Assembly (NCBI RefSeq): GCF_052857255.1
Contig: NC_135504.1
Coordinates: forward strand, 147,400,121-147,464,120
DNA length: 64,000 bases
Direction of reading: 5' to 3'
Source of the DNA: Amblyomma americanum
Lineage: Eukaryota; Arthropoda; Arachnida; Ixodida; Ixodidae
Shown: piece by piece, positions 1 to 7,331 of the stretch
How positions within the stretch are numbered: the first letter of the stretch is position 1
How the letters are laid out: each line of letters starts with the position of its first letter
Translations under genes and position numbers: made by a program
Notes under the pieces: model-generated
The model's input: the letters and a program-made list of their open reading frames with translations, nothing else
What the model was told of the DNA's origin: nothing
The model's database searches: none

Positions 1-30
1 AAGACAAGCACGGGCGCTACTGACAACTGC

Positions 31-36
31 TTTATT
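31..36 (-). promoter_or_regulatory. Candidate polyadenylation signal AATAAA, copy A
   Basis: The top strand reads TTTATT, so AATAAA lies on the minus strand about 70 bp beyond the endonuclease stop. The same hexamer sits at the corresponding position in copies B and C. Confidence 0.5.
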
Positions 37-104
37 GAAGAAAGATCGAGGCATATAAATACATATCTGGCCTGCGCCAGCGCTACCTAACAAGGAACTT
101 GGAA

Positions 105-488
105 TCACAGCAGATGACGCGATAGAAAATCGATCTCAGCATTATACAAAACTACAGACGTGTCACTAACGCAGTTCTGACCCCCTTTCCTGACAAAGAA
201 AGCTTCCAAAGTTTCACGGGCAGCTTTTTGACAACTTCTGCCGAGGATTGAAGCACTCCGGAACCGTGGCTCACACTTGGTGCAAGCAATGCAGTGGGCA
301 ACTAAATTCGTGCGTTCCTTATTGTAGATATCTTTAGCATGCTCCCGGAGTCGATCGTTTACGCAGCGCCCTGTCTGGCCTATGTACACCTTGCCACATG
401 ACAGGGGAATCCTGTACACGACGTTCATAGCGCACTGCACAAACCGTTTTTCGTGGTTCTTATGACAGCCCCTTTTTTGTCTTCGCAA
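105..488 (-). CDS. GIY-YIG endonuclease of PLE copy A
   Basis: This is the PLE endonuclease, thought to nick target DNA to prime reverse transcription. The open frame can be read from a TTG at 488, but the first ATG is at 428, giving 107 residues. From that ATG, the GIY-like VVYRI segment is at residues 3-7 and KVYIG at 13-17, followed by QTGR (18-21), the RLREH helix (26-30), a Cys-rich HCIACTKC patch (45-52) and a conserved Glu region (RETLEAFF, 71-78). All expected core elements are present and uninterrupted. It lies in the -1 frame relative to the upstream RT. It belongs to a truncated element, so autonomous use is unlikely. Confidence 0.8.
   Translation of the reverse strand: MRRQKRGCHKNHEKRFVQCAMNVVYRIPLSCGKVYIGQTGRCVNDRLREHAKDIYNKERTNLVAHCIACTKCEPRFRSASILGRSCQKAARETLEAFFVRKGGQNCVSDTSVVLYNAEIDFLSRHLL
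425..428 (-). other. ATGA overlap of RT stop and endonuclease ATG (copy A)
   Basis: Read on the minus strand, bases 428 to 425 are ATGA. TGA closes the RT frame and ATG lies in the endonuclease frame, which is then open for 107 codons. This geometry could support termination-reinitiation, but the conserved-looking peptide upstream of this ATG also fits an ancestral fusion broken by an indel. Confidence 0.6.
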
Positions 489-1538
489 GTAATGCGGCGG
501 CTCAGCTGAGCAAGTTTCTTAGGGGCTGAAAAAACCATAGGCACGTCAAACCTTTTAGCCACCTTTTTCAGGTTGTGGGATACCTTGTGCAGGTACGGTA
601 CCACTTCCGGCTTTTGCTGACCATCCATAGTCTTTGCTGCAGATGTGCGCTTACCAGGATTCATTTTTTTGAGGAGCGTTTCCGCGACTGCCATCACGAC
701 CGACCCAGGGAAGCCGGCTGAAAACAGCCTACCCAATTGATGCTCAAAACTTGCCTGCATCTCATGGACACACGACTTCCTTAGCGCCAAATCCAAGCAG
801 AGAGTTGCTATGCCTCTCTTTACTATTTTCGAATGAGAGGAGTCGTACGGCAAGAGCTCTTTTTGTGCTCGGGGAGAATACGCCCAGCAGACGTGCTTTT
901 CCCTGAACATAAGCCTCAAGTCTAAAAACTTAAGAATCCCTTCGACTGGAAGTTCGTAGGTAAAACTGAGCCCTCTGCCATGTAGTTTAAAATCATCAAG
1001 AACACACTGTAGTGTTCGCTCATTAGAAATGGGGCAGAGGTTGTTTAAAACAATTAAAAAGTCGTCCATAAAACGAAAAACTTTAAGGACTTTGTCATTG
1101 TTAAAATGATTAAAATGATCGTGTAAAGAGCGATCAATATATGATAAAAAAATGTTGCACAAGCCAGGGGCGATGCATGAACCAATGCTAATGCCCTTCT
1201 TTTGTAGATAAAACTTTTCGTCAAATTTGATAAAAGTGGAACGAAGATAAAATTCTAAAAGGCCTAAAAAGTTGTCTACCGTCAAACCTGCAGCATTCTG
1301 GAAAGCCACAGCACCATTTTCATCAATGCAATCTTTGACGGCAGCAAACAATTCAGGGTGAGGCACAGCATAAAAGAGCTCTTCTACATCGATAGAGAAG
1401 GCATACTTCACGTCACTATTCTCTTCAAAAAATCGAACTATATCGGTAGAGTTTTTCACGAGGAAGGGGTCATTTATCACAAGGCCATTCAACACCTTCA
1501 AAAGAAACTTACTGACACAATGCTGCCATGTACTACCC
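425..1538 (-). pseudogene. PLE reverse transcriptase, 5'-truncated fragment (copy A)
   Basis: About 370 codons are open, matching residues ~324-693 of the copy C RT. Motif A is present (FSIDVEELF, catalytic Asp), as are motif B (GISIGSCIAPG) and motif C (FMDD). The N-terminal third, including the KTHKP segment, is missing, so no complete polymerase can be made. The frame has no ATG near its 5' side because it is cut at the copy A/B junction. It ends with TGA at 425-427, overlapping an endonuclease-frame ATG at 426-428. Homology to PLE RTs is clear; loss of function is inferred from the truncation. Confidence 0.85.
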
Positions 1539-2025
1539 TATGTTCAGGGAAAAGCACGTCTGCTTGGCGTATTCTCCCCGAGCACAAAAAGAGCTCTTGC
1601 CGTACGACTCCTCTCATTCGAAAATAGTAAAGAGAGGCGTAGCAACTCTCTGCTTGGATTTGGCGCTAAGGAAGTCGTGTGTCCATGAGATGCAGGCAAG
1701 TTTTGAGCATCAATTGGGTAGGCTGTTTTCAGCCGGCTTCCCTGGGTCGGTCGTGATGGCAGTCGCGGAAACGCTCCTCAAGAAAATGAATCCTGGTAAG
1801 CGCACATCTGCAGCAAAGACTATGGATGGTCAGCAAAAGCCGGAAGTGGTACCGTACCTGCACAAGGTATCCCACAACCTGAAAAAGGTGGCTAATAGGT
1901 TTGACGTGCCTATGGTTTTTTCAGCCCCTAAGAAACTTGCTCAGCTGACCCGCCGCATTACTTGCGAAGACAAAAAAGGGGCTGTAATAAGAACCACGAA
2001 AAACGGTTTGTGCAGTGCGCTATGA
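1539..2025 (+). pseudogene. PLE reverse transcriptase C-terminal fragment (copy B)
   Basis: This segment encodes the RT thumb and C-terminal region only, matching copy C from about residue 532. The palm motifs A-C are absent, so it cannot be catalytic. An ATG at 1528 opens the frame, but it comes from the antisense side of copy A fused at the junction and is accidental. The frame ends in TGA at 2023-2025, overlapping an ATG at 2022-2024, as in copy A. Residues are nearly identical to copies A and C, with a few substitutions such as Leu for Trp in the HVCWAYSP segment. Confidence 0.8.
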
Positions 2026-2343
2026 ACGTCGTGTACAGGATTCCCCTGTAATGTGGCAAGGTGTACATCGGCCAGACAGGCGCTGCGTAAACGATCGACT
2101 CCGGGAGCGTGCTAAAGATATCTACAATAAGGAACGCACGAATTTAGTTGCCCACTGCATTGCTTGCACCAAGTGTGAGCCACGGTTCCGGAGTGCTTCA
2201 ATCCTTGGCAGAAGTTGTCAAAAAACTGCCCGTGAAACTTTGGAAGCTTTCTTTATCAGGAAAGGGGTCAGAACTGCGTTAGTGACACGTGTGTAGTTTT
2301 GTATAATGCTGAGATCAATTTCCTATCGCGTCATCTGCTGTGA
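1962..2343 (+). pseudogene. GIY-YIG endonuclease remnant with frameshifts and a stop (copy B)
   Basis: It aligns along its length with the intact endonucleases of copies A and C. A TCA-to-TAA change at about 2049 puts a stop just before the CGKVYIG motif. One G is missing in the GACAGGCGCTG stretch near 2080 and another in the AAAGGGGTC stretch near 2267, each shifting the frame. The matching natural stop would be at 2341-2343. Parts of the domain (RCVNDRLRE, ETLEAFFIRKG) are readable between the breaks. Confidence 0.85.
2022..2025 (+). other. ATGA overlap of RT stop and endonuclease ATG (copy B)
   Basis: The same ATGA as in copy A: the RT frame ends with TGA and the endonuclease frame has ATG sharing three of the bases. 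Its presence in two independent fragments suggests it was in their source element. Confidence 0.6.
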
Positions 2344-2411
2344 TTCCAAGTTCCTTGTTAGGTAGCGCTGGCGCAGGCCAGATAAGTATTTATATGCCTC
2401 GATCTTTCTTC

Positions 2412-2417
2412 AATAAA
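2412..2417 (+). promoter_or_regulatory. Candidate polyadenylation signal AATAAA, copy B
   Basis: AATAAA lies about 77 bp before the end of copy B and is conserved in the other two copies. Confidence 0.5.
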
Positions 2418-2525
2418 GCAGTTGTCAGTAGCACCCGTGCTCGTCTTGTCTGTATCTCGTCCCGTCCTTTGCGCTAAAAATATGCCTGTAAAATCCGAAC
2501 ACCAACTACCCCACAACTCACCCTG

Positions 2526-4670
2526 TTGAAGTATATTTCTTCTACATCGGGCTCTTCTTTCTATGTGTCTTCTAAGGAATTTCTTGACGTCAATCTTATC
2601 TTGACCTACATTGTGTCAGCGACGTGCCGTGCTCGGTTTCTTGGATTCTGCATCAGGAAGTCAATTACACCGTCGGAAGTAAGTGCCTTGTTTGGTCCTG
2701 TTTCGCCTTCATGGGGACATGCAAAAAGAGTTTTGAAGATCTTACGCTCGGAACTGTGGCGCCAAGTGCGTTTATATTTCGACTGGCTGAAGACTGCCAT
2801 TTATGCTCAGTTTCCGGAATGGATTGCTGACAAGATATTCTTCTCCTTGAAACGTGAAGCAGCGCGCCTGACTGAATTTTGGTGGAGATACAACCTTCGA
2901 TGGATCCTTGGTACCTTGGGGAAGCCGAAGGTCTCTAAACACCGAAAGGGATTCCTAATCGTGATGGGTGGTGCTTCCATTCCCTCCAACATTTCGAATC
3001 TTCTTGACAAGGGTCCCAAGTTCGGACTGGAGCCCTCGGTTCCACCACACGAACTCGTAGCCTTGAATAGGAAAATGGCTAAGAGGGCCCAGCAGGAAGA
3101 CAGGGAACGATGCCTCTTGGAAGGAATCGACTGCTTGGCCAAGAATGTGAAAGTGACTGGTCCCAAGTGTGCTAAGGATGGTTTGCAGAATGTTGTGAAC
3201 TTTTTCAAGGATAATGAGCTCTGTCTTTTGCAAGCAGATAAGGTGGGTGGCTTTGTTGCCTTGCCTAGGGCTATGTACAATAAAAAAGCAGCTTCGGCGG
3301 TTACCAAGAACTTTGTCCTAGTGAAAAAAGGCCAAACAAGAGTTGAGACTAAAGCAGCCGAACTTTGCAAGCGTTTAAATCTGGAGAGGCTCGCAAGGGA
3401 TATTGCAGTTAGTGAAAGTTCCGCGTTGCAGGTGTTCTTTAGTGTTAAAACCCATAAACCGGATTCCCCTTTCCGCACTATTGTGAACGAAGGTGGTACA
3501 TGGCAGCATTGTGTCAGTAAGTTTCTTTTGAAGGTGTTGAATGGCCTTGTGATAAATGACCCCTTCCTCGTGAAGAACTCTACCGATATAGTTCGATTTT
3601 TTGAAGAGAATAGTGACGTGAAGTATGCCTTCTCATTCGATGTAGAAGAGCTCTTTTATGCTGTGCCTCACCCTGAATTGTTTGCTGCCGTCAAAGATTG
3701 CATTGATGAAAATGGTGCTGTGGCTTTCCAGAATGCTGCAGGTTTGACGGTAGACAACTTTTTAGGCCTTTTAGAATTTTATCTTCGTTCCACTTTTATC
3801 AAATTTGACGACCAGTTTTATCTACAAAAGAAGGGCATTTGCATTGGTTCATGCATCGCCCCTGGCTTGTGCAACATTTTTTTATCATATATTGATCGCT
3901 CTTTACACGATCATTTTAATCATTTTAACAATGACAAAGTCCTTAAAGTTTTTCGTTTTATGGACGACTTTTTAATTGTTTTAAACAACCTCTGCCCCAT
4001 TTCTAATGAGCGAACACTACAGTGTGTTCTTGATGATTTTAAACTACATGGCAGAGGGCTCAGTTTTACCTACGAACTTCCAGTCGAAGGGATTCTTCAG
4101 TTTTTAGACTTGAGGCTTATGTTCAGGGAAAAGCACGTCTGCTGGGCGTATTCTCCCCGAGCACAAAAAGAGCTCTTGCCGTACGACTCCTCTCATTCGA
4201 AAATAGTAAAGAGAGGCATAGCAACTCTCTGCTTGGATTTGGCGCTAAGGAAGTCGTGTGTCCATGAGATGCAGGCAAGTTTTGAGCATCAATTGGGTAG
4301 GCTGTTTTCAGCCGGCTTCCCTGGGTCGGTCGTGATGGCAGTCGCGGAAACGCTCCTCAAGAAAATGAATCCTGGTAAGCGCACATCTGCAGCAAAGACT
4401 ATGGATGGTCAGCAAAAGCCGGAAGTGGTACCGTACCTGCACAAGGTATCCCACAACCTGAAAAAGGTGGCTAATAGGTTTGACGTGCCTATGGTTTTTT
4501 CAGCCCCTAAGAAACTTGCTCAGCTGAGCCGCCGCATTACTTGCGAAGAAAAAAAAGGGGCTGTCATAAGAACCACGAAAAACGGTTTGTGCAGTGCGCT
4601 ATGCACGTCGTGTACAGGATTCCCCTGTCATGTGGCAAGGTGTACATCGGCCAGACAGGGCGCTGCGTAA
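2526..4670 (+). CDS. Penelope-like reverse transcriptase (copy C)
   Basis: RNA-dependent DNA polymerase for PLE retrotransposition, 714 codons read from a TTG at 2526. The frame is open back to 2478 without any ATG; the first ATG is codon 147 (2964), which would remove the PLE N-terminal region. Visible segments: an ADKVGGF block at 237-243, SVKTHKPDSPFR at 306-317, motif A FSFDVEELF with Asp372, motif B GICIGSCIAPG around 437-447, motif C FMDD at 478-481, FLDLRL at 526-531, and an SSHSKIVKRGI thumb-like block at 555-565. Both motif C aspartates and the motif A aspartate are intact. The usual Tyr of YxDD is Phe here. The frame overlaps the endonuclease frame by 130 bp. In copies A and B RT stops at TGA; here it is TGC, adding a probably meaningless 22-residue tail. 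The true start is uncertain. Confidence 0.85.
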   Translation: MKYISSTSGSSFYVSSKEFLDVNLILTYIVSATCRARFLGFCIRKSITPSEVSALFGPVSPSWGHAKRVLKILRSELWRQVRLYFDWLKTAIYAQFPEWIADKIFFSLKREAARLTEFWWRYNLRWILGTLGKPKVSKHRKGFLIVMGGASIPSNISNLLDKGPKFGLEPSVPPHELVALNRKMAKRAQQEDRERCLLEGIDCLAKNVKVTGPKCAKDGLQNVVNFFKDNELCLLQADKVGGFVALPRAMYNKKAASAVTKNFVLVKKGQTRVETKAAELCKRLNLERLARDIAVSESSALQVFFSVKTHKPDSPFRTIVNEGGTWQHCVSKFLLKVLNGLVINDPFLVKNSTDIVRFFEENSDVKYAFSFDVEELFYAVPHPELFAAVKDCIDENGAVAFQNAAGLTVDNFLGLLEFYLRSTFIKFDDQFYLQKKGICIGSCIAPGLCNIFLSYIDRSLHDHFNHFNNDKVLKVFRFMDDFLIVLNNLCPISNERTLQCVLDDFKLHGRGLSFTYELPVEGILQFLDLRLMFREKHVCWAYSPRAQKELLPYDSSHSKIVKRGIATLCLDLALRKSCVHEMQASFEHQLGRLFSAGFPGSVVMAVAETLLKKMNPGKRTSAAKTMDGQQKPEVVPYLHKVSHNLKKVANRFDVPMVFSAPKKLAQLSRRITCEEKKGAVIRTTKNGLCSALCTSCTGFPCHVARCTSARQGAA

Positions 4671-4924
4671 ACGATCGACTCCGGGAGCATGCTAAAGATA
4701 TCTACAATAAGGAACGCACGAATTTAGTTGCCCACTGCATTGCTTGCACCAAGTGTGAGCCACGGTTCTGGAGTGCTTCAATCCTTGGCAGAAGTTGTCA
4801 AAAAACTGCCCGTGAAACTTTGGAAGCTTTCTTTATCAGGAAAGGGGGTCGGAACTGCGTTAGTGACACGTCTGTAGTTTTGTATAATGCTGAGATCAAT
4901 TTCCTATCGCGTCATCTGCTGTGA
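4541..4924 (+). CDS. GIY-YIG endonuclease of PLE copy C
   Basis: Target-nicking endonuclease of the element. The frame opens at TTG 4541; the first ATG is at 4601 and gives 107 residues. From that ATG: VVYRI (3-7), KVYIG (13-17), QTGR (18-21), RLREH (26-30), HCIACTKC (45-52) and the Glu-containing RETLEAFF (71-78). This order fits a complete GIY-YIG domain. It lies -1 to RT, so making an RT-endonuclease fusion would need frameshifting near the A8G4 run at 4549-4560. Alternatively it could be translated separately. The peptide before the ATG (GCHKNHEKRFVQC) looks family-conserved, which favours an originally fused protein. Confidence 0.82.
   Translation: MRRKKRGCHKNHEKRFVQCAMHVVYRIPLSCGKVYIGQTGRCVNDRLREHAKDIYNKERTNLVAHCIACTKCEPRFWSASILGRSCQKTARETLEAFFIRKGGRNCVSDTSVVLYNAEINFLSRHLL
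4549..4560 (+). other. A8G4 run at the RT/endonuclease frame change
   Basis: In the RT frame this reads GAA AAA AAA GGG, containing the heptamer A AAA AAA compatible with -1 slippage. The endonuclease frame is reached by a -1 step here. Copies A and B have GAC AAA AAA GGG at this site, a poorer match. It could be a programmed slip site or the scar of an ancestral homopolymer indel. Confidence 0.4.
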
Positions 4925-4992
4925 TTCCAAGTTCCTTGTTAGGTAGCGCTGGCGCAGGCCAGATATGTATTTATATGCCTCGATCTTTCTTC

Positions 4993-4998
4993 AATAAA
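4993..4998 (+). promoter_or_regulatory. Candidate polyadenylation signal AATAAA, copy C
   Basis: AATAAA lies about 70 bp after the endonuclease stop and about 77 bp before the element end, in the same place as in copies A and B. Confidence 0.5.
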
Positions 4999-5072
4999 GC
5001 AGTTGTCAGTAGGGCCCGTGCTCGTCTTGTCTGTATCTCGTCCCGTCCTTTGCGCTAAAAATATGCCTGTAA

Positions 5073-5080
5073 AATACATG
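5073..5080. other. PLE 3' end / satellite junction
   Basis: The element end GTAAAAT is followed at once by ACATGCTTTTCGC, which is inside the satellite monomer. After copy B the same terminus is followed by different sequence, so the boundary is set by comparison. The bases AAT are shared by the element end and the monomer (GAATACATGC), making the join ambiguous by about three bases. No degenerate transition zone is visible. Confidence 0.8.
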
Positions 5081-7331
5081 CTTTTCGCGCAGTTATAAGA
5101 GAAAAAGTTTTGACGCGTATCAGAGGAAAACTTGTAAAACCGATGTGTTGTGATTTAGCTCGTTTCGGTCTAAAACAGCTTGTTTCGTTGTATTAAGCAC
5201 GAATACATGCTTTTCGCGCAGTTATAAGAGAAAAAGTTTTGACGCGTGCCACAGGGACACTTGTAAAACCGGTGTTTAGATTTACCTCGTTTCGGACTAA
5301 AACAGCTTGCTTCGTTGTATTAAGCACGAATACATGCTTTTAGCCCAGTTATAAGAGAAAAAGTTTTGACGCCTATCACATGGACACTTGTAAAACCGAT
5401 GTCTAAAACAGCTAGTTCGTTGTATTAAGCACGAATACATGCTGTTCGCGCAGTTATAAGAGAAAAAGTTTTGACGCGTGTCACAGGGACACTTGTAAAA
5501 CCGATGTGTTCAGATTTAGCTCATCTCGGTCTAAAACAGCTAGTTTCGTTGTATTAAGCACGAATACATGCTTTTCGCGCTGTTATAAGAGAAAAAGTTT
5601 TGACGCGTATCACGTGGATACTTGTAAAACCGATGTGTTTATATATAGCTCATTTTGGTATAAAACCGCTTGTTTCGTTGTTTTAAGCAAGAATACGTGC
5701 TTTTCGCGTAGTTATAGAAGAAAAAGTTTTGACGCGTATTGGACTTGTAAAACCGATGTGTTCAGATTTAGCTCATCTCGGTCTAAAACAGCTTGTTTCG
5801 CTGTATTAAGCATGAATACATGCTTTTCGCGCAGTTATAAGAGGAAAAGTTTTGACGCGTATCACATGGACACTTGTAAAACCGATGTGTTCAGATCTAG
5901 CTCGTTTTGGTCTAAAACAGCTTGTTTCGTTGTATTAAGCAAGAATACATGCTTTTCGCGCAGTTATAAGAGAAAAAGTTTTGACGCGTTTCACAGGGAC
6001 ACTTGTAAAACCGATGTGTTCAGATTTAACTCGTTTCGGTCTAAAACAACTTGTTTCGTTGTATTAAGCACGAATACATGCCTTTAGCCCAGTTTTAAGA
6101 GAAAAAGTTTTGACGCGTATCAGAGGAACACTTGTAAAACCGATGTGTTGTGATTTAGCTCATCTCGGTCTAAAACAGCTTGTTTCGTTGTATTAAGCAC
6201 GAATACATGCTTTTCGCGCAGTTATAAGAGAAAAAGTTTTGACGCGTATCACATGGACACTTGTAAAACCGATGTGTTCAGATCTAGCTCGTTTTGGTCT
6301 AAAACAGCTTGTTTCGTTGTATTAATCAAGAATACATGCTTTTCGCGCAGTTATAAGAGAAAACGTTTTGACGCGTTTCACAGGGGCACTTGTAAAACCG
6401 ATGTGTTCAGATTTAGCTCGCTTCGGTCTAAAACAACTTGTTTCGTTGTATTAAGCACGAATACATGCTTTTAGCCCAGTTATAAGAGAAAAAGTTTTGA
6501 CGCTTATCACATGGACACTTGTAAAACCGATGTGTCTAAAACAGCTAGTTCGTTGTATTAAGCGCGAATACATGCTGTTCGCGCAGTTATAAGAGAAAAA
6601 GTTTTGACGCGTGTCACAGGGACACTTGTAAAACCGATGTGTTCAGATTTAGCTCATCTCGGTCTAAAGCAGCTAGTTTCGTTGTATTAAGCACGAATAC
6701 ATGCTTTTCGCGCAGTTATAAGAGAAAAAGTTTTGACGCGTATCACGTGGATACTTGTAAAACCGATGTGTTAAGATATAGCTCATTTTGGTATAAAACC
6801 GCTTGTTTGGTTGTTTTAAGCAAGAATACGTGCTTTTCGCGTAGTTATAGAAGAAAAAGTTTTGACGCGTATTGGACTTGTAAAACCGATGTGTTCAGAT
6901 TTAGCTCATCTCGGTCTAAAACAGCTTGTTTCGTTGTATTAAGCACGAATACATGCTTTTCGCGCAATTATAAGAGAAAAAGTTTTGACGCGTATCAGAG
7001 GAAGACTTGTAAAACCGATGTGTTGTGATTTAGCTCGTTTCGGTGTAAAACAGCTTGTTTCGTTGTATTAAGCACCAATACATGCTTTTCGCGCAGTTAT
7101 AAGAGGAAACGTTTTGACGCGTATCACATGGACACTTGTAAAACCGATGTGTTCAGATCTAGCTCGTTTTGGTCTAAAACAGCTTGCTTCGTTGTATTAA
7201 GCAAGAATACAGGCTTTTCGCGCAGTTATAAAGAAAAAGTTTTGACGCGTTTCACATTGACACTTGTAAAACCGATGTGTTCAGATTTAGCTCGTTTCGG
7301 TCTAAAACAACTTGTTTCGTTGTATTAAGCA

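Larger units (their letters stand above)
1..1538 (-). mobile_element. PLE copy A, 5'-truncated, minus strand
   Basis: This is the reverse complement of the 3' half of copy C, from the RT region just before motif A through the endonuclease to the 3' UTR. Its 5' break is at about 1538, where similarity to copy C stops at a Gly-Gly-Thr-Trp-like stretch and copy B begins. Alignment with copy C places its 3' terminus about 47 bp left of base 1. Both frames inside are open over the retained length, so the copy is truncated rather than decayed. Confidence 0.88.
1539..2494 (+). mobile_element. PLE copy B, 5'-truncated tandem fragment (pseudo-LTR-like)
   Basis: This ~955-bp segment is a direct repeat of the last ~957 bp of copy C (4118-5075). 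It starts in the RT C-terminal region and ends with the same 3' terminal sequence (ATGCCTGTAAAAT). It directly precedes copy C, the position of the upstream pseudo-LTR in tandem PLE arrangements. Two 1-bp deletions account for the length difference. Confidence 0.82.
1..5075. mobile_element. Composite cluster of three Penelope-like retroelement copies
   Basis: Three near-identical PLE segments lie end to end: copy A on the minus strand (1-1538), copy B on the plus strand (1539-2494) and copy C on the plus strand (2495-5075). A and B meet at their truncated 5' sides, and B and C are head to tail. Both outer ends are therefore element 3' ends. Family assignment rests on a PLE-type RT followed by a GIY-YIG endonuclease, a combination characteristic of Penelope-like elements. 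Tandem, inverted and 5'-truncated arrangements are well known in this family. The composite abuts satellite DNA on the right; the left junction is outside the window. High similarity among the copies suggests recent activity (inference). Confidence 0.88.
2495..5075 (+). mobile_element. PLE copy C, longest copy, RT and endonuclease frames open
   Basis: This copy is about 2.58 kb, from unique 5' sequence immediately after the end of copy B to the shared terminus GCCTGTAAAAT at 5075. It contains a 714-codon RT frame, an endonuclease frame overlapping it in -1, AATAAA and a short 3' UTR. No element-internal stops interrupt either frame. The first in-frame ATG of RT is far inside the protein, so the 5' end may be truncated or may rely on sequence upstream. 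The right end abuts satellite DNA directly. Confidence 0.88.

Noticed and set aside
1358..1627. 89-codon plus-strand open frame across the A/B junction
   Set aside because: It is antisense to copy A RT and crosses an element junction; it is accidental.
1528..2025. 165-codon frame beginning with an ATG at 1528
   Set aside because: Its first four codons come from antisense copy A joined to copy B by rearrangement. It is annotated only as an RT remnant from 1539.
2807..3478. 223-codon minus-strand open frame opposite the RT
   Set aside because: It lies wholly antisense to the conserved PLE RT N-terminal region and shows no recognisable motif. The smaller frames at 2606-2830 and 2955-3233 are rejected for the same reason.
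1539..5075. Hammerhead ribozyme in the PLE pseudo-LTR
   Set aside because: PLE pseudo-LTRs often carry this motif, but by eye I found no CTGATGA core paired with a suitable GAAA core near the B/C join. A covariance-model search would settle it.
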